64,000 nt of DNA, taken from assembly GCF_009497655.1 (NCBI RefSeq), contig NZ_CP023317.1, forward strand, positions 3,439,501 through 3,503,500, in the 5' to 3' direction. Shown one piece after another: positions 8,427-16,516 of the stretch. Positions within the stretch are counted from its first letter, which is position 1; each line of letters starts with the position of its first letter. The translations under genes and the position numbers were made by a program. Origin of the DNA: Priestia megaterium. Its GTDB lineage: Bacteria; Bacillota; Bacilli; Bacillales; Bacillaceae_H. The notes beneath the pieces were generated by a model. It did not search any database. It saw only the letters and a list, made by a program, of their open reading frames with translations, and was not told the origin of the DNA.

Positions 8427-8520
8427 GTATTACTTAGTACCAAGCCAATTTTTACTTAATAACTTTTAAAATTAAGCTATTAAGTAATACTTAGTATATG
8501 TAGATTGTAATACTTAGTAC
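8427..8520. promoter_or_regulatory. Cluster of three PadR-type operators
   Basis: Three near-identical 14-mers lie in the padR promoter: GTATTACTTAGTAC (8427-8440), GTAATACTTAGTAT (8484-8497) and GTAATACTTAGTAC (8507-8520). The last two start 23 bases apart, about two helical turns. With the fourth site at 7579 they define a local regulon of regulator plus exporter. Confidence 0.65.
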
Positions 8521-8588
8521 CGGGCATTTCAACTATTTTTTAAAATATTTTCAAATGTAGATATATTCAGGGATAATACTAAGAACCA

Positions 8589-8634
8589 AAAAAACTTATT
8601 AAAAGAATCCATAAGTTCTTTTAATAAGTTTTTT
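8589..8634. terminator. Bidirectional terminator
   Basis: AAAAAACTTATTAAAAGAA pairs perfectly with TTCTTTTAATAAGTTTTTT (19 bp, 8-nt loop). T-runs on both strands allow termination either way; it ends the small minus-strand gene at 8662-8856. Confidence 0.7.
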
Positions 8635-8668
8635 CCGTTACAGATACCGTTACAGATACCTTTACAGT
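8635..8668. repeat. Short 12-bp tandem repeat
   Basis: CCGTTACAGATA occurs twice head to tail, followed by a degenerate third unit CCTTTACAG that overlaps the stop region of the next gene. It is probably replication slippage; no function is visible. Confidence 0.5.
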
Positions 8669-8856
8669 TTTTCCGTATAACCTCTTAAATTTCGAATTAA
8701 AAAAGAGATCCCCGTCAGTAAACAATTAAGAAACAAATATTTAGTCAGATAGTGTTGAAAACTGTATGTGAAGTAGAAGTATAAGAAGAACACAAAACTA
8801 AAATAGAAAATAAACTTTAAATATCTTTTTAAAACTGCGTTATGAGGAGAATTCAC
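8662..8856 (-). CDS. Small membrane protein, unknown function
   Basis: About 64 residues beginning MNSPHNAVLKRYLKFIFYFS, with two hydrophobic aromatic-rich segments and a basic C-terminus (RNLRGYTEKL). The GTG at 8856 is preferred because AAAAGGAG lies 8 bases before it; an upstream ATG at 8880 overlaps this ribosome site. A strong terminator follows. I do not recognise the family. Confidence 0.5.
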   Translation of the reverse strand: MNSPHNAVLKRYLKFIFYFSFVFFLYFYFTYSFQHYLTKYLFLNCLLTGISFLIRNLRGYTEKL

Positions 8857-8930
8857 GTTGACTACTCCTTTTAAAGTCATATAATAAAATTATTTTTTTA
8901 ACCTATATTGAACCATTTTTCTGTGTTATT

Positions 8931-9833
8931 TTACAAAACAATTAGAAAAATGATAGGCAATGTAGCAAGGCTTAGAGAGGTACTAATTAACGTTGCGCTT
9001 GATACAAACTCCGGCTCTGTATTAAATTGCAGCGCATACATAGTTGTATTAGCAGCTGTGGGCATAGCAGCCATAATAATCATAATTTGTTTAACCATCT
9101 CATCCACAGGTAGCAGAAGAGTTAGTATATAAGCGATAAATGGTGAGATTACAAGCTTGATAGCTAATGACCATGAAACTTTGGCTTTGGCTAAATTTCT
9201 AATTGATATTTTAGCAAGCTGCATGCCAAGTACGATCATGATGGTAGGAATAGCTGCACCCGCTACTAAATCAACCGCTTCTTTTACAGAGTTGCTTAAT
9301 GGAATATGAAGAAACTGAAATATAGCTCCTAAAAGTCCCCCATACACAATTGGTATCCGTCTAACTGAGTCAATGGCTGATTTTATACCATTTCCCTGTG
9401 GACTTCCTTTAGCTGCATAGTAAACTCCAACTGTACACATGACCAATTGCTGTATGACCATTAAAATAATGGCAGAGTCTAAGCCTGTCACGCCAAAAAG
9501 TAATAAAACAACGGGTGTACCGTAGTTTCCATTATTCATAAATGAAGACGCTAATATCATTCCACAGGTTTCTGAAGTAGAATATCGCTGAAAATAAGCA
9601 ATAATATAGACGACAGCAATTAATGCAAAGCAAAGTGCAAATGTGTATAACGTAAGATATAAGTAATCAATCGTAAATTTGGTTGTGTAAAATGTTTTGA
9701 ACACTAGAACTGGAGACATCAAATAAAGTGCCATTGTTGAAATCGTTTTGGTATCAAATCCTATTTTCTTTTGTCCAATAAATCCAAGTGCAAAAATCCC
9801 GAAAATAGGAAGAAGGATTGTTAGGAACTCCAT
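8931..9833 (-). CDS. AEC-family transporter (possible sulfolactate exporter)
   Basis: A 300-residue auxin-efflux-carrier (AEC) family permease with about ten membrane helices; relatives move malonate, malate and other organic anions. It lies just downstream of the sulfolactaldehyde dehydrogenase gene on the same strand, but a strong terminator separates the two, so it is either expressed by read-through or independent. As the sulfo-TAL pathway ends in sulfolactate, which must be excreted, export of that anion is an attractive but unproven job. Confidence 0.8.
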   Translation of the reverse strand: MEFLTILLPIFGIFALGFIGQKKIGFDTKTISTMALYLMSPVLVFKTFYTTKFTIDYLYLTLYTFALCFALIAVVYIIAYFQRYSTSETCGMILASSFMNNGNYGTPVVLLLFGVTGLDSAIILMVIQQLVMCTVGVYYAAKGSPQGNGIKSAIDSVRRIPIVYGGLLGAIFQFLHIPLSNSVKEAVDLVAGAAIPTIMIVLGMQLAKISIRNLAKAKVSWSLAIKLVISPFIAYILTLLLPVDEMVKQIMIIMAAMPTAANTTMYALQFNTEPEFVSSATLISTSLSLATLPIIFLIVL

Positions 9834-9871
9834 GTTTGTTCACCTTCGTCATTTTTTCTTTGTTATTTTCC

Positions 9872-9913
9872 AAATGAAAGACCTAGAAAATTAAGAATCT
9901 AGGTCTTTCATTT
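9872..9913 (-). terminator. Terminator after sulfolactaldehyde dehydrogenase
   Basis: AAATGAAAGACCTAG / CTAGGTCTTTCATTT form a 15-bp perfect stem with a 12-nt loop, starting 12 bases past the stop codon. The flanking T-run on the minus strand is short, so read-through into the AEC gene is possible. Confidence 0.65.
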
Positions 9914-9924
9914 AAACTAATACA

Positions 9925-11358
9925 TTATAAATTTAGAACAATGATACGTTCTTCCGTCATTTCTTCAATTGCATATTTTGGACCTTCTTTTCCGTTACCG
10001 CTCTTTTTCACACCGCCATACGGCATATGATCGACACGATACGCTGAAGCATCATTTACAATTAATCCGCCTACTTCGATTTCACGAGCTGCCTTCATAG
10101 CAAACTGTAAGTCGTTCGTAAAAAGGCCTGCCTGTAACCCATAGTCAGAATCATTTACTTTTGAAATCACTTCATCAATCTCATCATATTGAGCAATAGC
10201 TACTACTGGCCCGAATACTTCTTGACGACAAACTTTCATCTCATCATTTACATTAGTCAAAATTGTAGGAAGATAAAAAGCACCGTCACGCTTTCCTCCA
10301 AGTTCAATTTTTGCCCCTTCTTCCACCGCTTCTTTTACCCATTCTTCCACTCTCTCTGCTTCTTTAAGACGAATCATAGGTCCAATATCGGTTTGCTCAT
10401 CCATTGGATTACCGACTACTAACTTTTCTGTTTTTTCTTTTAGCTTATTAACAAAAGCAGTATAAATATTCGTATGAACATAAATTCGTTGAACGGAAAT
10501 GCAAACTTGTCCTGCGTTATTAAAGCTTTTTTGAGAAATTAAAGATGCAGCTTTTTCTAAATCAGCGTCTTTATGTACGACAGTAGCCGAATTATTTCCT
10601 AGTTCAAGTGAAACTTTACGTAAACCTGCCTTAGATCGGATAAGTTCTCCTACTCTTGGGCTTCCTGTGAACGTAAACATATTAACATCTTGGTTTTCTA
10701 ATAACCATTCACCAATTGCTGCCCCATCTCCAGTCAATACTTGAAGGCGCCCTTTTGGCAGCCCTGCTTCTTCCATTAACTCAGCTAGCTTGAGCGCACA
10801 AATTGGAGTGACTTCAGCAGGCTTTAATACTACACTGTTCCCAGCTGCGATTGCCGGTCCAAGTTTATGACAAACTAGATTGATAGGTACATTAAACGGT
10901 GTGATAGCTGCAACAACTCCAACCGGGACTTTTACTGTAAAAGCCATACGATTCTCCGAGCCTTGAGCCGATTCAACAGGCACACCTTCTCCATGAATAC
11001 GTTTTGCCTCTTCCGCTGAAATTTGTAAAGTTGTAGCTGCGCGCTCAACTTCTCCGCGAGATTCACGAATAGACTTTCCAACTTCAGTAGCCAAAATTTC
11101 AGCAAATTCTTCTTGACGGCTTAGTAATAACTCAGCTGCCTTCATTAATACCTCGTAGCGTTCGTACGGTGAAAAAGTGTTTTTTAACGCCTCTTTCGCG
11201 CTGGCCACAGCTTTATTTACATCGTCTTTTGTAGCTACTGAGATTTCAGCTGCAGGCTGCTGCGTATATTTATTTAAGACTTCCATTTTTTCTGCTGTTG
11301 TTTCCCATTCCCCATTTACATATAAACCATATTGTTTGACTTGAGTTAAACTTGTCAT
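9925..11358 (-). CDS. sftD: Aldehyde dehydrogenase, probable 3-sulfolactaldehyde dehydrogenase
   Basis: A 477-residue NAD(P)-dependent aldehyde dehydrogenase. Catalytic Cys286 lies in NNAGQVCISVQR and the general-base Glu252 in LELGNNSATVV; the cofactor-binding FTGSPRVGE segment is present. In a gene cluster with a sulfoquinovosidase and SftT-like transaldolase it is the obvious enzyme to oxidise 3-sulfolactaldehyde to 3-sulfolactate, as reported for Bacillus sulfo-TAL strains. It starts about 30 bases after the GntR gene and is probably cotranscribed. The family alone would also fit other aldehydes, so the substrate rests on context. Confidence 0.82.
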   Translation of the reverse strand: MTSLTQVKQYGLYVNGEWETTAEKMEVLNKYTQQPAAEISVATKDDVNKAVASAKEALKNTFSPYERYEVLMKAAELLLSRQEEFAEILATEVGKSIRESRGEVERAATTLQISAEEAKRIHGEGVPVESAQGSENRMAFTVKVPVGVVAAITPFNVPINLVCHKLGPAIAAGNSVVLKPAEVTPICALKLAELMEEAGLPKGRLQVLTGDGAAIGEWLLENQDVNMFTFTGSPRVGELIRSKAGLRKVSLELGNNSATVVHKDADLEKAASLISQKSFNNAGQVCISVQRIYVHTNIYTAFVNKLKEKTEKLVVGNPMDEQTDIGPMIRLKEAERVEEWVKEAVEEGAKIELGGKRDGAFYLPTILTNVNDEMKVCRQEVFGPVVAIAQYDEIDEVISKVNDSDYGLQAGLFTNDLQFAMKAAREIEVGGLIVNDASAYRVDHMPYGGVKKSGNGKEGPKYAIEEMTEERIIVLNL

Positions 11359-11388
11359 TATCTCCACATCCCCAATTGTATTAGCGTT

Positions 11389-12123
11389 TTATCTTGTAAG
11401 CTCAATATTGTAATGATATTTGTCACTGCGATATTTTGTTACCGTAAATTCGAGTGGCTTATCATCAAAACCGTAACTTACTCGTGTCATTTCAAGTAAA
11501 GCTTCTCCGCCTCGTATGCCTAACAGATCGGCTTCATAAATCGTTGCATTAATCGCAGATATCTTCTCTTTAGCTCGTTTCAAGAAGATTTCATTATCTT
11601 CTAGTACTTCATAAAATTTTGCACGGTTTAAATCTTGTTCAACTAGTATTTTCCCAATATGCGTAGGCCAGCAAGAACGTTCAATGGCAATAGGCACTTC
11701 ATCGGCAAAACGAATTCGTTCAATAACTAAAACCTCTTCTCCAGCATCCAGTTCCAGCATAGAAGTTTCATAATATAAATCTTTTTTAAAATCAGTACGA
11801 ATGAGTTTTGAATTCGGCGTTAGTCCTTTTTCTGCCACTTCTTCTGCTAGTCCTTTAAGCTTGCCTAAGCTACCGCCAATAAGCGGCTGAGGTTTTACAA
11901 TTGTTCCTCTGCCTTGTTTTTTTTCCAGCAGTCCATCCTGTACTAGCATAGAAATAGCTTGTCTTAAGGTAGTACGGCTTACATCAAATTCTTGCATTAA
12001 TTCTTGTTCTGTTGGAATTAACGTATTCGGCTTCCAAACTTTTTCTTGTATACGTTTAATTAAGACATCTTTTACTTGAAGATAAAGCGCGATATTTTTA
12101 TTAGAACCGATTGTATCTTTCAT
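11389..12123 (-). CDS. GntR/HutC-family regulator of the sulfoquinovose genes
   Basis: A 244-residue protein with an N-terminal GntR winged helix (about 10-80, containing EFDVSRTTLRQAISML) and a C-terminal UTRA ligand-binding domain typical of the HutC subfamily. The promoter contains an inverted repeat with AAGTTAGC arms flanking a TATAAT box, as expected for an autoregulated repressor. Encoded inside the cluster, it most likely senses SQ or a pathway intermediate such as sulfofructose. An AAAAGGAG ribosome site precedes the ATG. Confidence 0.86.
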   Translation of the reverse strand: MKDTIGSNKNIALYLQVKDVLIKRIQEKVWKPNTLIPTEQELMQEFDVSRTTLRQAISMLVQDGLLEKKQGRGTIVKPQPLIGGSLGKLKGLAEEVAEKGLTPNSKLIRTDFKKDLYYETSMLELDAGEEVLVIERIRFADEVPIAIERSCWPTHIGKILVEQDLNRAKFYEVLEDNEIFLKRAKEKISAINATIYEADLLGIRGGEALLEMTRVSYGFDDKPLEFTVTKYRSDKYHYNIELTR

Positions 12124-12140
12124 GTTCTCAAACTCCTTTT

Positions 12141-12180
12141 AAGTTAGCGTTTGGTATTATTATATAGTATTGGCTAACTT
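12141..12180 (-). promoter_or_regulatory. Inverted-repeat operator of the gntR gene
   Basis: AAGTTAGC and GCTAACTT, perfectly complementary, flank a 24-bp centre that contains a minus-strand TATAAT at 12159-12164. This places a repressor site on each side of the -10 element. No convincing -35 box is seen. I did not find the same arms at the other promoters of the cluster. Confidence 0.55.
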
Positions 12181-12207
12181 TTACTGTAGCAGAGAAGTAG
12201 GATCTTT

Positions 12208-13548
12208 TTAGACATAGACCTTTGTTTCTAGATTAAGCATGCGCCCTAGTTCAATTAGATGTTCTGTCACATCACCATACACTAGTGCAAAGTGAGGCTC
12301 ATATCCCGCATGCATAAGTTCATAAAGTGTGTCTGATGCATTTGTCGCCAGTTCCACTTCTACAGATGTACCTGTAAAAGGCTGCTCTACATCTAAGGCA
12401 TCTCCTTTCATCACTAGAAGGCGATACCCATCAGGCGTATGACTTACCCTGAAGATCGTTACTTCTCCTGCTTTTAATCCGAAATCCATTGCAAAACCAA
12501 TTTTTCTGTTAGGATGCACCCCTGCTGTTGCTCCGGTAGAAGGATTGGCAAGTGAATATGCTCCTGCACCGCAGTGCCAAAAAACAACTGAGTTTTTTTC
12601 TTCGTCTATGTGAACTAAATCTCCCAGGTAAGGTGCATTTCCCCCTGCTAACTCACGCAGGATAAACATGGAGATTGATCCGTGAATATCTGACTCACAG
12701 GATGTCACCATTCCGTCTTCCGTAAACTGAGACAGCGTTGAGCACGGAGCAGCTCCTAAATCATTAAAGAAATCTGGCCAGCATCGCATAGCTAATGCAT
12801 CTAACTCTTCACGTTGAATGTGCTTTTTAATATAAGTGGAAAATTGAGCAAATTTAGCAACGGTTTCATCGTTTCGATTTAGACCAATCACCTGCTTTTC
12901 TGCCCGCTCAACTTCCCCTATCCATTCGTGTTCTGGAAGTTTTACGCACTCTTTAAACGCTTCTTGTAAATCCATCTTATGAAGAGTTACGCCAAGTGCA
13001 CTTTTTAATTCATCTTCGTTAGCTTGTGAAAAGAAGAATCCCGGCGGATAATCTCCCACTACCCCAATTTTTAATTCATTTAATGCTTTTAACACGCGCA
13101 TAACGTTAATTTGTCTTAATAGACGCTCCTGCAAGGCTTTCTCATCTGGATTTCCAAATACAAACGCAAACGGATGCTGATGATTACGCAGCACATTACT
13201 GGTGCTATTTCCGCCTGTTAGAGAGTTTAAACGTAAACGTCCCCCTACACTTGGCTCACGTACGGACCAAACAATTACAGGCTGTTTAAAATACTCCAAT
13301 ATCTTAACCATAAATTCACCGTCGGCAAACGTAACGCTTTGATATAGAACGGTATCAATCTTATCCCCTTTAATTGAATCAAGAAATCCCTGTAATTCTT
13401 CAACTGAAGTTATAATTTGCTCCGGCGCGATAAGAGTACTGCAGTTGCCGTTCAGCCACTCCATACTTTTTTGACGATACATTTCAGCCGCTTCAATATC
13501 AAATGTTTTTCTACCTATAGGCACATATAAAACTGTTGTATTTTGCAT
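12208..13548 (-). CDS. L-fucose/arabinose isomerase-like protein
   Basis: A 446-residue member of the L-fucose isomerase-like superfamily, recognised from its overall fold pattern (LYVPIGRKTFDIEAAEMYRQ start, TFADGEF, GVVGDYPPGF, CWPDFFNDLGAAPC, ESDIHG, HCGAGAYSLANP). These proteins use a divalent metal to interconvert aldoses and ketoses. Within the sulfoquinovose cluster it may isomerise SQ to 6-deoxy-6-sulfofructose, or act on an SQ epimer, while the DUF4867 protein is the other isomerase candidate. It has its own promoter in the 113-bp gap after the GH31 gene and an AAGGGGAAC ribosome site. Confidence 0.78.
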   Translation of the reverse strand: MQNTTVLYVPIGRKTFDIEAAEMYRQKSMEWLNGNCSTLIAPEQIITSVEELQGFLDSIKGDKIDTVLYQSVTFADGEFMVKILEYFKQPVIVWSVREPSVGGRLRLNSLTGGNSTSNVLRNHQHPFAFVFGNPDEKALQERLLRQINVMRVLKALNELKIGVVGDYPPGFFFSQANEDELKSALGVTLHKMDLQEAFKECVKLPEHEWIGEVERAEKQVIGLNRNDETVAKFAQFSTYIKKHIQREELDALAMRCWPDFFNDLGAAPCSTLSQFTEDGMVTSCESDIHGSISMFILRELAGGNAPYLGDLVHIDEEKNSVVFWHCGAGAYSLANPSTGATAGVHPNRKIGFAMDFGLKAGEVTIFRVSHTPDGYRLLVMKGDALDVEQPFTGTSVEVELATNASDTLYELMHAGYEPHFALVYGDVTEHLIELGRMLNLETKVYV

Positions 13549-13586
13549 ATAGAGTTCCCCTTGTCGTAAAACTATTTGTTATAACC

Positions 13587-13615
13587 ATTTTAAAATACAT
13601 CATTACCTTTATCAA
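13587..13615 (-). promoter_or_regulatory. Sigma-A promoter of the isomerase-like gene
   Basis: On the minus strand TTGATA (13610-13615) and TAAAAT (13587-13592) are separated by exactly 17 bases, about 40 bases before the ATG. This suggests the second half of the cluster can be transcribed independently of the importer promoter. Confidence 0.5.
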
Positions 13616-13661
13616 CACTATTTTCCGTTTGACTACATTTCTTATATAAATAGCTCTTAAA

Positions 13662-15701
13662 TTAGATGTGAAGTAGTTTAGAAAACAACTCACTCCATAT
13701 AGATTTTTTACGGTAAAATACAGGTGGATAACCTAATGGCGCTTGAACAGTAACCGATCCTCCTGTGTGCTCTTCACCGCTCCATACATGGACCCACTGA
13801 TCTTCTGGTAAATATACTTCCCACTCTGTTTGGTTTTCTTGATGAACCGGCGCAACAAGTACATCTTCACCAAATAAATATTGATATTGAATATCATATG
13901 TTTTTTCGTCTTCTTCATAGTGCATAAACAAAGGTCGCTGAACAGGAATTCCACGTCGCGCATTTTCTTCTACAAGTGATCTAATATAAGGTGCCATCGT
14001 TACATAAACATTAGACATTCTTGCTAAATGCTCTAGTGTCTCCTCATCACCGTCAAACTGGAAACAATCATCCGGACGATTTCCTTCATGTGTTCTCATC
14101 ATAGGCGTGAAGGCTCCCATTTCTGCCCATCTCATCAGCAGCTCTTTTGAACGTTTATTACCATGTAGACTTGTGTACCCGCCAATATCACTATGGTGTA
14201 AGCCACAGCCACTCATTCCTGATGATAAAGCTGCAGGAATAACGGAAGCTAAACCATCATCCAGCGACCAATCTACGCTTTGATCTCCGCCCCAAAGAAG
14301 CGTACAGTATTTTTGTATGCCCGTATATCCGGCGCGCATAAAGTATACAATTTCACCAAGTTTTCCTGCTTCTGATACCGCTTCATAGTTCGCTTTTGCC
14401 CACATTGTCGGCCAAGCATTATGCATAATCTTAGCGTCGACTCCATTTTTGAGCACAACATCCGTTGGTAAGTATTCGCCAAAGTCGGCCATCCATCCGT
14501 CTAATCCAAAATCAATCATGTTCTCTTTAATAACTTGTTTATACCATTCAGTAGCCTCTTCGTTGGTAAAATCCACAACTCCGCAATAAAATTCACCGAA
14601 ATCCACTAAATACGTATTTCCTTCCATATTTAATGCCAAGTATCCTTTATCTTCAGCTTCCTTATATAAATCACCTTCAATGGCTACATATGGATTAATG
14701 TAACCTAGAAAACGAATATCATTTTCTTTCCACTCTGCAATTTTTTTATCTAGCTCCGGGTATTCACTCTCGTTCCATTTCCAATTCCACATTAAACGTT
14801 TGCCGAAAGAAGTAATACGTTTGCCCTGCCAATCTTGGCACCATACTCCAGATACCTTCATACCTTTCGCTAAAACTTTTTCTAATTTTTGTTCAACAAC
14901 ATCTGTACCACCTTGAATACCTAAAACCACGCCGTTATATACCCAGTCTGGTAGCTCGGGCTGTCTTCCGAATAAACCCGTAATTTTTTCAACTAATTCA
15001 AGGTACGTATCCGCCGTTTCAAACAGCATATATTCAGGTACTTCCCAAACCTGCAGTTCATGGAACATCTCATTACGAAAATCAAAGTCCGCGTATGCCG
15101 TTGTTTCTACGTGACAATAGTACTTTTTACTAGATACATATGTAGGCTGAGGAAAGTTGGTATTATAGTAATCTCCTCCAGCTCTATCAACTACATCAGC
15201 TTGCCATGTTACATATGTCTGTTTGTTTCTTCCTACGCCCGGCTCAGATGTCCATAAAGGAAAGTTTTTTCCTCTCATATTAAAATGAGAAAGTTGTTCT
15301 CCGCATCCATAGACTTTTTCCTGTTTATCTGCAGCTACTCGTAACCAAAAGCGGTTAATGTTCGCATCGTGTTTTTGGTATTCTACTTTTAGACGGTCCT
15401 CTTCTTCCTTAACTATAAGAGATAGGATATGATCTCCATTTTTATAGCTGGAGAAATCTATTTTATATGCCCCTTCTACTTCTTCAACAGTTGCGTAGCG
15501 AAGAGCTGTACGTTCAGTCACATAATCTTTAATATCAAAGTTCCCTCGATACATTTCAATCGTTTCTTCTCCATAACCAACAAACAGCATTGGCTTTTGT
15601 ATTGTATGCTGAAGCAGAACTACACCGTTAAGAGCAACTTCAAATCCATCTTGTAAGATCTCCACATTGACTCCTTTAGTTACGTTTAAGGTACCTGACA
15701 T
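13662..15701 (-). CDS. yihQ: Sulfoquinovosidase (GH31)
   Basis: A 679-residue GH31 enzyme, almost the length of E. coli YihQ, and alignable by eye over its whole C-terminal two thirds. Nucleophile Asp406 (WMADFGEY) and acid/base Asp473 (GGDQSVDW) match YihQ D405 and D472. The sulfonate-recognising residues Q288, R301, W304 and Y508 correspond to Gln289, Arg302, Trp305 and Tyr509, all with the same +1 offset, so specificity for sulfoquinovose glycosides is well supported. No signal peptide, hence cytoplasmic hydrolysis of imported SQ-glycerol. GGGAGAG before the ATG at 15701 decides the start. Confidence 0.95.
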   Translation of the reverse strand: MSGTLNVTKGVNVEILQDGFEVALNGVVLLQHTIQKPMLFVGYGEETIEMYRGNFDIKDYVTERTALRYATVEEVEGAYKIDFSSYKNGDHILSLIVKEEEDRLKVEYQKHDANINRFWLRVAADKQEKVYGCGEQLSHFNMRGKNFPLWTSEPGVGRNKQTYVTWQADVVDRAGGDYYNTNFPQPTYVSSKKYYCHVETTAYADFDFRNEMFHELQVWEVPEYMLFETADTYLELVEKITGLFGRQPELPDWVYNGVVLGIQGGTDVVEQKLEKVLAKGMKVSGVWCQDWQGKRITSFGKRLMWNWKWNESEYPELDKKIAEWKENDIRFLGYINPYVAIEGDLYKEAEDKGYLALNMEGNTYLVDFGEFYCGVVDFTNEEATEWYKQVIKENMIDFGLDGWMADFGEYLPTDVVLKNGVDAKIMHNAWPTMWAKANYEAVSEAGKLGEIVYFMRAGYTGIQKYCTLLWGGDQSVDWSLDDGLASVIPAALSSGMSGCGLHHSDIGGYTSLHGNKRSKELLMRWAEMGAFTPMMRTHEGNRPDDCFQFDGDEETLEHLARMSNVYVTMAPYIRSLVEENARRGIPVQRPLFMHYEEDEKTYDIQYQYLFGEDVLVAPVHQENQTEWEVYLPEDQWVHVWSGEEHTGGSVTVQAPLGYPPVFYRKKSIWSELFSKLLHI

Positions 15702-15757
15702 TTTTATCTCTCCCATCAATTAATAGAGCTTAGTCTTTTATCTAACATTCATGCGCT

Positions 15758-16429
15758 CTATTGATAAACTTTAATATTTTCTCCTTTTATACCTGGGTGT
15801 GCGCCTTTATTGATTAATTGCTCTCTTTCAGGATGAGCAATTAACCATTTATTTTTCATAAACAATAACTCATCTTCTTTTGTTCTTTTTTGAATATTAG
15901 TTGATAACGGATCATTTGTTCCTTTAGGTAAAATGACGACTGTTTTAAACCCTTCGTTATTGACCTTACAAGGAGCAAAATGTAATGTCGTACCATACAA
16001 TTCAACTGCTGTTCCTTCAGGTACAAAGAAAGCGATTACATCACTTGAATTAAAAAAGTTATTTTCAACTCCCTGTACCTTACCTAATAAAAGAACCATA
16101 TCCGTTATAGCGATATTAATTTCACTGCTTTTATGATACTCAAGACCATTTAAGGTTGAATTAGGACCATTACAATATCCAATTTGAATAGGCATCTCAC
16201 CATAAAAAGCTTCTTGAAGCTGATCTTTAATAATGGTGTTTTCCATCTCAGTAACGGATGCTACGTATACATTCTGATCTTGAGGAATAGTTAAACTATC
16301 CATATATGTTTCTAGTTCACTGAAATCGTATTCATTAATTACCTTTCCATAAGGCTTAAATTTGCTGTCCTCTATATGATAAAAAGGTACATGTTTATTT
16401 AAGTCTTTCATGTATTGAAAGCTGCTCAA
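15758..16429 (-). CDS. DUF4867 cupin-like protein, candidate SQ isomerase
   Basis: A 223-residue protein of the DUF4867 family with a cupin-like beta-rich core (FFVPEGTAVELYGTTLHFAP). I recall this family as a conserved component of sulfo-TAL clusters in Bacillus and gut Firmicutes, and it is a candidate for the SQ to sulfofructose isomerase, but I cannot tell from sequence whether it or the L-fucose-isomerase-like protein does this step. It sits between sftT and the sulfoquinovosidase gene. Start: TTG with AAAGGAGAG 9 bases upstream. Confidence 0.75.
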   Translation of the reverse strand: MSSFQYMKDLNKHVPFYHIEDSKFKPYGKVINEYDFSELETYMDSLTIPQDQNVYVASVTEMENTIIKDQLQEAFYGEMPIQIGYCNGPNSTLNGLEYHKSSEINIAITDMVLLLGKVQGVENNFFNSSDVIAFFVPEGTAVELYGTTLHFAPCKVNNEGFKTVVILPKGTNDPLSTNIQKRTKEDELLFMKNKWLIAHPEREQLINKGAHPGIKGENIKVYQ

Positions 16430-16455
16430 CGTTTTCTTCTCTCCTTTTGCTATAT

Positions 16456-16501
16456 AAAAAGCCCCTCCAAGAAGATAATAAGATTCTAAGAGGCGCCTTT
16501 T
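16456..16501 (-). terminator. Hairpin between sftT and the DUF4867 gene
   Basis: AAAAAGCCCCTCC pairs with AGGCGCCTTTT with two internal mismatches, continued by a short AGAA/TTCT extension. On the minus strand it ends in a T-run. It probably acts as a partial terminator that makes the transaldolase message more abundant than the distal genes. Confidence 0.5.
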
Positions 16502-16516
16502 ATAAAATACATATGT

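Noticed and set aside
8635-8668. Start of a longer tandem array
   Set aside because: Only two full 12-bp units and one partial are present; most likely simple slippage.
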